Below are positions 35,075 through 43,628 of a DNA stretch of 64,000 nt, piece by piece. The position numbers and the translations under genes are program-made. Position 1 is the stretch's first letter. Every line of letters starts with the position of its first letter. Source of the DNA: Paenibacillus donghaensis. GTDB lineage: Bacteria; Bacillota; Bacilli; Paenibacillales; Paenibacillaceae. Under the pieces are notes generated by a model. It worked only from the letters and a program-made list of their open reading frames with translations. It ran no database searches and was not told the origin of the DNA. The stretch covers positions 4,402,001-4,466,000 of the forward strand of contig NZ_CP021780.1 in the NCBI RefSeq assembly GCF_002192415.1, in the 5' to 3' direction.

Positions 35075-37513
35075 CTACGACTGGTTCTCTTGATCCTGGA
35101 CCGGCTTCATCTTCGTATTGTCTCTGGTTTTGTTGAAGGATGGCCTTGTTTTGGAGAATAGTACCGGCTGACGCAGGATTATTTCTCCCATCGCTTTTGC
35201 ATTAAAGGGTATAAACGGCCACATGTATGAGGAGTTATATGACCGGTGTGTCGTCAGCAGCACGATCAGCAGCGTCGACCCGATCATAAATCCCGGAACC
35301 TGGAAGACCGCCACCGCCACCAGCAGCCCCAGCCTGACAATCCGGTTCGCCAGCCCCAACTCATAGCTGGGAGTAGCAAACATGCCGATGGAGGCTACCG
35401 ACATATACAGCACCACTTCATTGACGAACAGGCCGGTCTGCACAGCAATATCGCCTACCAGAATAGCCGCGATCAGACCCATCGCCGAGCCAAGCGGTGT
35501 CGGGGTGTGCACGGCAGCCATCCGCAGCAGATCGACCCCCAGCTCAACGATCAGGAATTGGGCGAGCAGCGGAATTTTGGCCGTCTTCTCGGGACCGATA
35601 AAGTCCAGCATCGGTGGCTTCAGCTCGGGATGAATAACCAGCAGCATCCACAGCGGCAGCAGAAACATCGAGGAAAAAATCCCGATGAACCGCACCCAGC
35701 GCAGATATGTGCCCATAAACGGCGTCTGCCGATTCTCCTCGGCATGCTGGCAGAGATCAAAAAAGGTTGTAGGCAGCACCATCACACTGGGGGACGTATC
35801 GACAAACACAACGACCCTGCCCTCCAGCAAATGGGAAGCAACCACATCGGGACGTTCCGAATAACGTACCAGCGGGTAGGGATTCCAGCCACCGCTTACG
35901 ATCGCCTCCTCCAACTGCTTGTCCGCCAGGGGAATGCCGTCGAGGTCGACACTTTTGATTTTGTCCGTGACCGCCTTCACCTGCGTCTTGTCCACAATGT
36001 CATCAATGTAAGCTACGCAGACATCGGTTCTTGTCCGCCGGCCCACCTGATGCATCTCGAATTTCAGCCCCGGGTCGCGTATCCGTCTTCTCACCAATGC
36101 CACATTGCTCAGCAGCGTTTCGGTGAACCCGTCGCGCGCGCCGCGCACCACCCGTTCGATCGATGGTTCATCCGGGTTGCGACTCGGATAGGAGCGGGTA
36201 TCCATGATGATCGCCTGCTCCTCACCTTCAATGAAGAAGACACTCATGCCAGTCAATACCTTGTTGACGGTCTCGCTGAGCAGTTGGCCTTGCTCCACCT
36301 GGATGTGGGGAATGTATTCGCTCATAAACTGGGACAGTACATCCGTAGACAGATTCTCGGGGGTCAGATAAGTCAGGCGCTTCAGGATTTCATCGATAAT
36401 CGTATCCTTAGCGAAACCGCTAATGCATAACAAGGCGGCCTTCTGGCCTCCAAACGACATCTCGCGGAACACCACATCGAAGGAGGAGCCTAGCCCCATC
36501 ACTTCGGTCAGTGTATCCTTCGTCTGCTTCAGAGTCAGTGGAATGTTGTCATGCCCCTGCCAATAAACAACAGACTCCTCCAGGGAATCGGACATCTCCA
36601 TGTCGCGTTTGAGCTGCAGCGGGTCTTGCTTCTGCTCATCTGGTTTCAGCGCCTGCGGCCCAGCCTGCTGAGCCTGCCCTTGCTCCTCCGGCGCAGCCCC
36701 CACAGCTTGCTGGGCCTGGGTCTGTTGTTCGCCGCCTGTTCCGTCGCCGTCCTCGTCGTTCGTGTCATCCGTCTCGTCATCGAAGCCGAACAGCCGGGCA
36801 AAAAATCCCTTGCCGGACGGCTCCGGCTGCTCGCTGCCCAGCTCATCGGCGGCTTCGGCATCCTGCTGGCCGCCATTGCCGCCTGCTGCGGCAGCGGGGT
36901 CTGCGGCAGCGGGGTCTGCGGACGCCTGCGCTACGGTGCCGGGCGCCACGTCTTCCGGCGCGGCCACCTCGCCGGCAATGTCCGCTCCGACTGCGGCACC
37001 GCCAGCAGTTGGGCCGTCCTTGTCGTCACCTGCTCCGGCTGTAGCCGCCGCACCGCCAGCCTCTACGCCAGCTGTCTGTACATCAGCAGCCGCGCCACTC
37101 GTCTGACCTCCAGCCTCTACTCCGGCTGTTTCCCCTACCACTACTCCATCGGCTCCAGCATTTCCGCCAGACGTCTGCACACCAGCAGCTGCGGCTCCTT
37201 CACCTGCGCCCGCTGTCTGCACCTCAGCGCCCGCTCCAGCCGCCGCAGCACCTGCGTTATCCGCAACCTGGGGCTGAGCTTCTGCTGCGTTCCCGCTTGC
37301 TGTCTCAGCGTCAGGACCGGTTGCCGCGTTATTCTCCATCACCGCGGCACTGTCCACCCCACTCTCCGGCTGCACCTGCTGCTCGGCCAACATGCCAGGT
37401 ACGGCGGACATTTCTGTATTCTGCTGACCCGTGCTGTCACTCTGCGCTGACGGTGTCTCGCTCTGTTTATTGGCAGCTTCGACCACATCGCCGCTATGAA
37501 TATATTTTCTCAC
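35075..37513 (-). CDS. spoVAF: Stage V sporulation protein AF with long disordered N-terminal extension
   Basis: An 812-residue GerA-family protein. Residues from about 305 match SpoVAF: MEMSDSLEESVVYWQGHDNI, then MDTRSYPSRNPDEPS, the soluble domain, and four or five membrane helices (FIGIFSSMFLLPLWMLLVI onward). B. subtilis SpoVAF has about 490 residues. The first 300 residues are low-complexity Ala/Gly/Gln/Asp/Glu sequence with near repeats AGVEAGGQTSGAA and DVQTAGVEAGGAA. The GTG start at 37513 follows GGGGGG at 7 bases, and no ribosome site precedes the later Met codons, so the extension is probably real. It follows spoVAB by 15 bases. Confidence 0.92.
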   Translation of the reverse strand: MRKYIHSGDVVEAANKQSETPSAQSDSTGQQNTEMSAVPGMLAEQQVQPESGVDSAAVMENNAATGPDAETASGNAAEAQPQVADNAGAAAAGAGAEVQTAGAGEGAAAAGVQTSGGNAGADGVVVGETAGVEAGGQTSGAAADVQTAGVEAGGAAATAGAGDDKDGPTAGGAAVGADIAGEVAAPEDVAPGTVAQASADPAAADPAAAAGGNGGQQDAEAADELGSEQPEPSGKGFFARLFGFDDETDDTNDEDGDGTGGEQQTQAQQAVGAAPEEQGQAQQAGPQALKPDEQKQDPLQLKRDMEMSDSLEESVVYWQGHDNIPLTLKQTKDTLTEVMGLGSSFDVVFREMSFGGQKAALLCISGFAKDTIIDEILKRLTYLTPENLSTDVLSQFMSEYIPHIQVEQGQLLSETVNKVLTGMSVFFIEGEEQAIIMDTRSYPSRNPDEPSIERVVRGARDGFTETLLSNVALVRRRIRDPGLKFEMHQVGRRTRTDVCVAYIDDIVDKTQVKAVTDKIKSVDLDGIPLADKQLEEAIVSGGWNPYPLVRYSERPDVVASHLLEGRVVVFVDTSPSVMVLPTTFFDLCQHAEENRQTPFMGTYLRWVRFIGIFSSMFLLPLWMLLVIHPELKPPMLDFIGPEKTAKIPLLAQFLIVELGVDLLRMAAVHTPTPLGSAMGLIAAILVGDIAVQTGLFVNEVVLYMSVASIGMFATPSYELGLANRIVRLGLLVAVAVFQVPGFMIGSTLLIVLLTTHRSYNSSYMWPFIPFNAKAMGEIILRQPVLFSKTRPSFNKTRDNTKMKPVQDQENQS

Positions 37514-37528
37514 TCTATAACCCCCCGC

Positions 37529-37954
37529 CTAATATCGGTACACAAACCAGTCAAATAACGAGCCTGCCACCTTGCCGCAGACCATAGCCATCAACAGCCC
37601 AAACAGATAATGTGTCATATGCAGCCGTTTCGCCAGAATGGGCAGCACGTTCAGCACCTCCGTCAAGGCAGCCGCCAGCATGCCAATAAAAATCCCGTCC
37701 AGCAGGCCCACACCCAGCTCAACCAACGGCCCCGCCTCCAGCTGCCAGTTCCAGAAATCGCTGACCGTGCCGATCAGGGAACCGCCAACCATAGCGCCTT
37801 CATACCAGTGAACTCTATGGTAAGAAGAAGTGAGCTGCGCCAGCCGAGGTACGATATCCAGCACTACAAACAAGGCAATGACCCCGCCGCCCACAGCGAT
37901 CCCCCCGGCAATGCCAAGCAGCAGATTCAATCCAAGAGATATCGGTGCAGTCAT
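37529..37954 (-). CDS. spoVAB: Stage V sporulation protein AB
   Basis: A 141-residue protein with four hydrophobic helices (NLLLGIAGGIAVGGGVIALF, LVELGVGLLDGIFIGMLAAA, LFGLLMAMVCGKVAGSLFDW). LDIVPRLAQLT and NVLPILAKR match SpoVAB. The spoVA operon is forespore-expressed and needed for dipicolinate uptake and germination; the role of AB itself is unclear. It overlaps spoVAA by 4 bases. The usual spoVAC-AD-AE genes are absent here. Confidence 0.92.
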   Translation of the reverse strand: MTAPISLGLNLLLGIAGGIAVGGGVIALFVVLDIVPRLAQLTSSYHRVHWYEGAMVGGSLIGTVSDFWNWQLEAGPLVELGVGLLDGIFIGMLAAALTEVLNVLPILAKRLHMTHYLFGLLMAMVCGKVAGSLFDWFVYRY

Positions 37955-38613
37955 CCTTGCTCCCCCTCGTCCCCCGATTCGCCGGTCCGGTGCCGCTTGC
38001 GTTTTCTGTACTCCTCATTGACCACATACTGGTCGATATTTTTCTGATACAGAAACATTTCCACTTCCAGCGGAGTAGGCTCTTCGTTCCATTTCTTTTT
38101 GAACAGATGATTGAAAAAAATGACCATCCCCAGACCGATCCCCAGCGAATAGGCAATCTGAAACACATACGGATGCTCGTCCCGGCGTCCCGTCAGCATC
38201 TCCACAATCCGGATCTGCACCTCCTGCATGCTGACATCTGCATGGAAATTCATAATCGTCAGCGCAGAACCGAAGAATAGCAGCAGCCAGACCAGAACAA
38301 ACAGAGGCGTCGACGGCTTGCGTCCCGTTACCGGGCCTTCAATCTGCACAATGGTGCGGTGATCCCCGATTGGCTCAACCTGTGCCTGGGGAATTAATCC
38401 GCGAATCAGCGGGATCACGGTCAGCAGATCAACTAGGATCAGATTGCCGTCACTCTGCCGCGGGTCCATTAACAAGAGCGAATACAGCGGCTCCTCCCAC
38501 TGCGAATCGGTAATCAGCGAAGCGACGTCACGTAGGATAATCGGTTTGCCCTTGGGCACCGTCACCCGGTTTTTCAGTTGGATATAGATGACAGGAGCAG
38601 CATGGCGATTCAT
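37951..38613 (-). CDS. spoVAA: Stage V sporulation protein AA
   Basis: A 220-residue protein. The N-terminal soluble domain contains VIYIQLKNRVTVPKGK and LVDLLTVIPLIRG; two membrane helices follow (LFVLVWLLLFFGSALTIM and IAYSLGIGLGMVIFFNHLF), and a basic tail ends the protein. This is the SpoVAA layout. TAGGAGGAC precedes the ATG. It is the first gene of spoVAA-spoVAB-spoVAF, behind a sigma-G-like promoter. Confidence 0.92.
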   Translation of the reverse strand: MNRHAAPVIYIQLKNRVTVPKGKPIILRDVASLITDSQWEEPLYSLLLMDPRQSDGNLILVDLLTVIPLIRGLIPQAQVEPIGDHRTIVQIEGPVTGRKPSTPLFVLVWLLLFFGSALTIMNFHADVSMQEVQIRIVEMLTGRRDEHPYVFQIAYSLGIGLGMVIFFNHLFKKKWNEEPTPLEVEMFLYQKNIDQYVVNEEYRKRKRHRTGESGDEGEQG

Positions 38614-38669
38614 CCGCAGTCCTCCTAAAGCATGCCTTATAACAAATTAAGAGCAGAATTGATTAACGG

Positions 38670-38699
38670 TAGTATGGGAGAAAAGGTTTATTTTTACTC
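38670..38699 (-). promoter_or_regulatory. Candidate sigma-G promoter of spoVAA operon
   Basis: The minus strand reads GAGTAA, 17 bases, CATACTA, about 57 bases before the spoVAA start. CATACTA matches the sigma-G -10 fully and GAGTAA differs from GAATAA by one base. The B. subtilis spoVA operon is known to be sigma-G dependent. Confidence 0.65.
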
Positions 38700-38740
38700 T
38701 GCTTCATGGAATCTTTATTGGGGGCGTTCACCATCCTCAC

Positions 38741-38778
38741 AAAAAAACCTCGATGCCCGCCATGGGTCATCAAGGTTT
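38741..38778 (-). terminator. Terminator after the DUF5412-like gene
   Basis: Minus-strand AAACCTTGATG pairs with CATCGAGGTTT around a GC-rich loop, followed by seven T. It lies about 30 bases after the stop of the upstream gene. Confidence 0.8.
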
Positions 38779-38809
38779 ATCTGGTTCCTCTACTACAAAC
38801 GAAGTATTA

Positions 38810-39364
38810 TTAGTTTTGATAACAAGTTTCAAATTTATCTTTCATTATCCAGCTTTGACAAGCTAGTCCTCTATCGTGATAAATCTCTTTTTCAATGTCC
38901 AATGTAATACTTCTGTTTGAACTTGGGAAATTCGGTTCTTCATTTACAATGTATAGGGTATCTTCATCTTTCCATTCCATAGAAAAGTTACTTTTCGCAT
39001 CACTGTAATACACTGTCTTAATATTGTTATCATCATCATGATAAGTAATATCTACCCATAAATTAACTCCGCCAGCGGCACCGCCATAAGCCATATAGTA
39101 AGCATTAGCAATATATTTATTTGTTGGCGAGTTCACAGGTCCTTTATAAAATTCACCTTCAAGGTTATCGAATGTAAAGAAGTATTTATTATACGCCAGC
39201 TGTGCAGAAACAACCCCACATCCTATCAGAGTCGCGAGTAACAGTTTTTTAGGGAATGGCTTCTTTTTTATGAAGAAAGCAAATAATTTGAAACAAAAAA
39301 ACAAAAATATCAGTACGGTGATGAGAGAAATCAAGAGACCAAGTAAATTCAAATAAGTAATCAT
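38810..39364 (-). CDS. Small membrane-anchored protein, DUF5412-like
   Basis: A 184-residue protein of unknown function. A membrane helix at about residues 5-28 (LLGLLISLITVLIFLFFCF) and a second at about 40-56 precede an extracytoplasmic domain with SPTNKYIANAYYMAYGGAAG and FSMEWKDEDTLYIVNEEP, which I associate with DUF5412. The gene is AT-richer than its neighbours and stands alone between the spoVA genes and a MITE, so it may be acquired. GAGGAGG precedes the ATG at 39364, ruling out the upstream start. Confidence 0.65.
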   Translation of the reverse strand: MITYLNLLGLLISLITVLIFLFFCFKLFAFFIKKKPFPKKLLLATLIGCGVVSAQLAYNKYFFTFDNLEGEFYKGPVNSPTNKYIANAYYMAYGGAAGGVNLWVDITYHDDDNNIKTVYYSDAKSNFSMEWKDEDTLYIVNEEPNFPSSNRSITLDIEKEIYHDRGLACQSWIMKDKFETCYQN

Positions 39365-39448
39365 ATTCCCTCCTCTTTTCCAGCTCAAAACGTTGGACAC
39401 TTGTGAATGAACCGGCTGCGAACGTTCAGAGTAAATAGATGCGAAAGT

Positions 39449-39590
39449 GGTTACTACTTAGGACTCCTTTAAGGAGACGAACATTTAGTTACGAAACGGG
39501 TTGCTGCTTAGGGCTCCATAAGATAGGAGCATCCAAGATGTGATTTCTTGAACACCACCTTAGTCCAGCCACCGATTTAAGTGCGAATAC
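39449..39590. repeat. Mixed remnants of repeat B and MITE C ends
   Basis: Repeat B (GATGCGAAAGTG at about 39439) breaks off into a MITE-C end, GGTTACTACTTAGG, at 39449. A degenerate end (GGTTGCTGCTTAGG) follows at about 39500, and another repeat B piece (AAGTGCGAATAC) at 39580. This looks like the product of several insertions and recombination between copies. Confidence 0.5.
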
Positions 39591-39591
39591 G

Positions 39592-39889
39592 GTTACTACT
39601 TAGGTCCCCTAGCCCTCTTCGCTCGTAACCCTCGCTTCGATTTCAGACGGTTGCGGACTCAGGAGCCTCTATTTGCTGTACATAGGCCGTTTTGCAGGAT
39701 TAACGGACCCAGGAGCCTCTATATCACAGAAAACCCTCGCTTTTGAGCCTGTTTTGACGACTTAGGGGCTATACGGTCCGTAAGACGTCAAAAGATCGCT
39801 GATAGGAGGAAATAGGGGCTATACGGTCCGCTAGAATGCAGGTTACCTAGTTCAAGGGCTTGGAGTCTCGCGGGGGCCTAAGTAGTAAC
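39592..39889. mobile_element. MITE C copy 2
   Basis: Nearly identical to 11404-11700 over about 298 bases, with intact ends GTTACTACTTAGG and CCTAAGTAGTAAC. The two flanks come from different parts of repeat B (GCGAATAC left, CTTTTTGCATC right), and no duplication is seen, unlike copy 1. Confidence 0.8.
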
Positions 39890-39991
39890 CCTTTTTGCAT
39901 CTATTTGCTCCAAAACGGAGAAAATCAGTAAAATTGATGCACTTTTTGCATCTATTTCTTATTCGACGTTGTGTTCTAATATTCCTATAAT

Positions 39992-40032
39992 AAAAAAAGC
40001 CCGCCACTACAGATCACTCTGCGCAAGCGGAC
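39992..40032 (-). terminator. Terminator after the EamA transporter gene
   Basis: Minus-strand GTCCGCTTGCGC with GCGGGC forms the stem, followed by seven T. It lies about 60 bases beyond the stop. Confidence 0.65.
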
Positions 40033-40092
40033 TTTCTATTAAGCCTTATGCCCAGGGGCTGTCCCCTCAGGCGGCCGGAAATTCAGCTTGGG

Positions 40093-41073
40093 TCAGCTGG
40101 CCTTCAGGTTGACCGGCTCAGCGCCCGCAGGCTCAGGCTGCGACTGCCGGCTGGAGATGAAAAACAGCGCCGTCCAGATCAGGGCAAACCCAATAATCTG
40201 CGGCAGGGTAACCAGCTGTCCGAACACCAGCCAGTTAATGATCAGGGCGGTCATCGGGAAGCTAAGCTCAGCCAGTGTGGCTACGGAAGCCTTGGTTGTA
40301 CTAAGCCCCTTGTAATAGAGCAGCATGCTGAGCAGTCCGGGCAACAGCGCCTGCAGCAGCAGATTGATGGCAATGGCTGCGGAGGCGCCCATACCGCCGC
40401 TGAATTGCCATGGATCAGCCTGCACCGTCGTAATGACGAACAACAACGGCAGCGCAAGCATAAAGCGCAGGGAGGTTACTGTCTCATATTTCATCGAACC
40501 CAGCAAAAATCTGCCCATGACCGTGGATGCACCCCACAGCGCAGCGGCTCCCAGCGCCATCAGGCTGCCGGTGTCCATGAAGCTGTTGACGTGTCCGAAA
40601 GGAACCGTCCAGCCGAAGGTTAGCAGATACGTGCCGACCAGGGCTACAATAATCAGTGGTCCGAAATTTCTCGGCAGGCGCTCCTTAAGCATCACTGCTG
40701 CAAGGCCAATGGCGAACAGCGGCTGCAGCTTCTGCAGGAGCAGCACAGCGTTCAGATCTCCGCGGGTCAACGCCATCGTGAACAAAATGGTTGCCAGCGC
40801 CGATCCTCCCCAGGATACAATCAAAAGCGCGCCGCCCTGGCGGAGGCCGATGCCCTTCAGCTCGGCGCGGTGACGCCACAGCACTGGTGCAGCGGCCAGG
40901 AACAAAATGACATGCTCCAGCAGGACAATCTGTGAAGAAGTCAGTGATTTCAGCAGCAGGATGCGGAACAGCGGGTCCGCTCCCCACAGGGCTGCGCCCA
41001 TAACTACCAGCCAGAACCCGCTGCGCAGCGGGGCGGTGCGTACCCCTGTCGGTGAAGCTGTTACATTACTCAT
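40093..41073 (-). CDS. EamA/DMT-family transporter under FMN riboswitch (likely riboflavin transport)
   Basis: A 326-residue protein with ten predicted membrane helices in two EamA repeats (GFWLVVMGAALWGADPLF at the start of repeat one, MALGAAALWGASTVMGRF at the start of repeat two). EamA proteins move amino acids, sugars, nucleotides and vitamins; RibN is a riboflavin importer of this superfamily. An FMN riboswitch and terminator precede the gene, so uptake (or export) of riboflavin or a flavin precursor is the best inference. The ATG at 41073 follows AAGGAG at 8 bases. It is not a homologue of RibU. Confidence 0.85.
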   Translation of the reverse strand: MSNVTASPTGVRTAPLRSGFWLVVMGAALWGADPLFRILLLKSLTSSQIVLLEHVILFLAAAPVLWRHRAELKGIGLRQGGALLIVSWGGSALATILFTMALTRGDLNAVLLLQKLQPLFAIGLAAVMLKERLPRNFGPLIIVALVGTYLLTFGWTVPFGHVNSFMDTGSLMALGAAALWGASTVMGRFLLGSMKYETVTSLRFMLALPLLFVITTVQADPWQFSGGMGASAAIAINLLLQALLPGLLSMLLYYKGLSTTKASVATLAELSFPMTALIINWLVFGQLVTLPQIIGFALIWTALFFISSRQSQPEPAGAEPVNLKAS

Positions 41074-41114
41074 CAACCATTCTCCTTGTCGATACAAACC
41101 CTCGATAAGAGACC

Positions 41115-41153
41115 AAAAGCCCCGAATTGCCTGAAAAAGGCAGCACTCGGGGC
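41115..41153 (-). terminator. Riboswitch-controlled terminator before the EamA gene
   Basis: Minus-strand GCCCCGAGTGCTGCC pairs with GGCAATTCGGGGC, followed by TTTT. It lies between the aptamer and the ribosome binding site, as expected of a transcriptional FMN switch. Confidence 0.8.
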
Positions 41154-41199
41154 ATTCTCAATAAAGACGTACAGTATGCACTGCAGCGCCTTTACCTTA

Positions 41200-41348
41200 T
41201 GATCCTCTCCCATCCGGACTTTACCGTCGGCTCTGGATTGTCACCAGATCAGTCTCTCCCCCGCAGAATGCGGAGGCAGAGAGTCGCGGGCTTAGTTCGC
41301 TTTGAACATCACCGCCGGTCAGGAATTTCACCTTACCCCGAGAATCTT
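41200..41348 (-). promoter_or_regulatory. Second FMN riboswitch (RFN element)
   Basis: The minus strand contains GGGGTAAGGTGAAATTCCTG, ACCGGCGGTGATG, AGCCCGCGAC, CTGATCTGGTGACAATCCAG and GCCGACGGTAAAGTCCGGATG in RFN order, closed by a P1 stem. It is a complete aptamer with a long optional stem (CTCTGCCTCCGC). It controls only the EamA gene. Confidence 0.95.
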
Positions 41349-41509
41349 GTATTCCGTTATATTTTTCACAATCTTAGAATACTCCTCTATGACGCTTTCG
41401 TCCAGCCTTTTATGAAAAAAGACATATTACCTTCATAAAACACTGCAAGCATAGTTTGCTCTATGGCTCCACTTTGGGCACCGCACAGCCATGGCTAACC
41501 AGAATAAGG

Positions 41510-41515
41510 TATAAT
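41510..41515 (+). promoter_or_regulatory. Possible -10 box before the PstS-like gene
   Basis: TATAAT lies about 55 bases before the GTG start. No good -35 is seen at 17 bases, so this is weak. No other feature is recognised in 41349-41570. Confidence 0.3.
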
Positions 41516-41570
41516 GGCAAATGTTAGGCTGTCTTATTAAGTAAACGTATGAAGCAATGGAGGTTCAATT

Positions 41571-42743
41571 GTGAATAATTCATTCGGGACCAAACTACTC
41601 TCATCCATCGTAGCTGTGCTTGGCGTAATTGCAATCGGTTTTGTAGCAAGCCTTTTGACTGGACTTTTTGGAGGGCTAATCTTTTATGTTCCTTTGTTAG
41701 CAACGCTGACTGTTGGATTTGCCATTTACAGTGTCATCAGCATCTTCAGGTTCTTCAGCTTGCGCATCCGGCGTATCAGTCTGATCTCTTTCCTCGGTGT
41801 CTGCCTGCTGGCTACTGCAGGCTATGAGATTAATAAAGCGTATCACAACAGCTTCGCAACAGTCAGCGATCAGGAGGTTAACCTGCGGCAGTATGAGCCG
41901 TTTCAGACTGGCTCCAAAGTCGCCGTGCTGAGCGAAGACGCCGAATATAAGCTTAGCGGGGACATCCCCAGACTTGACGGAGCTACTGCGCTATACCCGC
42001 TTTATTCGGCTTTTGTGCAGGCGGTTTATCCTTCCGGCACCTATGAACCGTATGCTCTTGAAGAGAGTCCTGTAGTTTCCTCTACCACTCCAGAAGCCTA
42101 CAAGCGGTTGATCAACGGCGAGACCGATATTATTTTTGTAGCCTCCCCCTCGCTTGCCCAACAGAAAGAGGCCAAGCGCCAGGGCGTCGAGCTGAAGCTG
42201 ACACCGATTGGACGCGAAGCCTTTGTCTTTTTTGTAAACCGGAACAATGCAGTCCGCGCACTGACCACAGCCCAGATCAAGGATATCTACTCCGGCAAGC
42301 TGACGAACTGGCAGGACGTGGGCGGTAGAGACGATAAGATCCGTGCCTTCCAGCGCCCCGCAGACAGCGGCAGCCAGACCATGCTGGAGAAATATATGGG
42401 AGACACTCCGATTATGGAGCCGCTGAAGGATAATATTGCCGATGCGATGAGCGGAATCATTAAGCAGACGGCCAGCTACCGCAACTACAAAAATGCGCTT
42501 GGCTACAGCTTCCTGTTCTATGCCTCCGAGATGAATGCCAGTGGCGACATCAAGCTGCTCGCCATCGACGGAGCGGCTCCGAACAAGGAGAATATCCGCA
42601 ACGGCAGCTATCCGCTCACCTCCGAATTCTATGCGGTGACGGCAGGCAGCAGCAATCCGAACGTCCAGCACTTCCTGGACTTCATTCTGTCGCCGCAGGG
42701 CCAGGAGCTGATCGAGAAAACAGGCTATACCGCTCTCAAATAA
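41571..42743 (+). CDS. PstS-like phosphate-binding domain protein anchored by membrane helices
   Basis: A 390-residue protein. Residues 1-85 hold about three membrane helices (LLSSIVAVLGVIAIGFVASL, GLIFYVPLLATLTVGFAI, ISLISFLGVCLLATAGY). The rest is a PstS-type periplasmic-binding fold with RLDGATALYPLYSAFV, ALTTAQIKDIYSGKLTNW, FQRPADSGSQTMLEKYMG and a C-terminal SPQGQELIEKTGY. True PstS is a lipoprotein with pstCAB beside it; here neither exists, so phosphate sensing or binding without transport is possible. GTG start, 7 bases after GGAGG. It converges on mntD with no gap. Confidence 0.8.
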   Translation: MNNSFGTKLLSSIVAVLGVIAIGFVASLLTGLFGGLIFYVPLLATLTVGFAIYSVISIFRFFSLRIRRISLISFLGVCLLATAGYEINKAYHNSFATVSDQEVNLRQYEPFQTGSKVAVLSEDAEYKLSGDIPRLDGATALYPLYSAFVQAVYPSGTYEPYALEESPVVSSTTPEAYKRLINGETDIIFVASPSLAQQKEAKRQGVELKLTPIGREAFVFFVNRNNAVRALTTAQIKDIYSGKLTNWQDVGGRDDKIRAFQRPADSGSQTMLEKYMGDTPIMEPLKDNIADAMSGIIKQTASYRNYKNALGYSFLFYASEMNASGDIKLLAIDGAAPNKENIRNGSYPLTSEFYAVTAGSSNPNVQHFLDFILSPQGQELIEKTGYTALK

Positions 42744-43628
42744 TTATTGCTCCTGCACCGTTCTGCGTGACATCAGACGGGATGCCAGACCATGCTTCGG
42801 TGAACCCAGGAAGCTGGCCATAAACAGCAGACCTGTGGCAAAAGCCATTGAGCCTGAGATCGAGGTATCGAGCCAGGCGGCAATATAATAACCCGACACG
42901 GCCGAGACAATGCCGAACAGTCCGCTCAGCACGAACATCACGGACAGCCGGTCCGTCCAGAGATACGCCGAGGCAGCCGGTGTAATCAGCATCGCCACCA
43001 CCATGATCGCGCCGACAGCATCGAAGGCAGCCACCGTAGTCACCGACAGCAGCGACATGAAGGCGTAATGCATGATGATAACCGGAATGCCCAGGCTGGC
43101 AGCAAGAGCGGGGTCGAACGAAGTGATTTTCCACTCCTTGTAGAAGGCAATGATCACAGTCAGCACCACCAGCAGCACAATCGACAGAATCAGCGTCGCC
43201 TCGGGAATCTCCCCAATCCAGGGCAGGGAAACTGTAGTCCACGGAATGAAGGTAATCTCGCCCATCAGCGCATGCTTCACATCAAGATGGGCGTTGCCTA
43301 CCTTGGTAGCAATCAGAATCACGCCCACGGCAAACAGTGTGGTAAACACCACTCCGATCGAAGCTTCTCCCTGAACACCGCGCGACTGCAGCCACTGAAT
43401 CATGATCGAGGTCAGCAGTCCGGCAATTACCGCTCCCACAAGCATATGATAGCCACTCAGCTGTCGCGTCAGCAGAAAAGCAACCACGATGCCGAGCAGC
43501 ACCGTATGGCTGATCGCATCGGCCATCATCGCCATTCTGCGCAGAATCAGCAGTACGCCGACAATGCCGCAGGAGAGTCCAACCAGACCTGCCGTGATTA
43601 ATACCCAGCCTGTATAACTCATCCCCAT
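42744..43628 (-). CDS. mntD: Manganese/zinc ABC transporter permease (MntD-like)
   Basis: A 294-residue ABC-3 family permease with about eight membrane helices. MADAISHTVLLGIVVAFLL near the N-terminus, FDPALAASLGIPV, and DAVGAIMVVAMLITPAASAYL are typical of Mn/Zn/Fe2+ permeases. It overlaps mntC by 10 bases and is the last gene of the four-gene operon. Two permease genes in a row, as in B. subtilis mntABCD, support manganese. Confidence 0.9.
   Translation of the reverse strand: MGMSYTGWVLITAGLVGLSCGIVGVLLILRRMAMMADAISHTVLLGIVVAFLLTRQLSGYHMLVGAVIAGLLTSIMIQWLQSRGVQGEASIGVVFTTLFAVGVILIATKVGNAHLDVKHALMGEITFIPWTTVSLPWIGEIPEATLILSIVLLVVLTVIIAFYKEWKITSFDPALAASLGIPVIIMHYAFMSLLSVTTVAAFDAVGAIMVVAMLITPAASAYLWTDRLSVMFVLSGLFGIVSAVSGYYIAAWLDTSISGSMAFATGLLFMASFLGSPKHGLASRLMSRRTVQEQ

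Noticed and set aside
36551-37450. 299-residue Ser/Cys-rich plus-strand protein
   Set aside because: It is the shadow of the Ala/Gly-rich SpoVAF extension; GC-rich low-complexity codons leave the other strand open.
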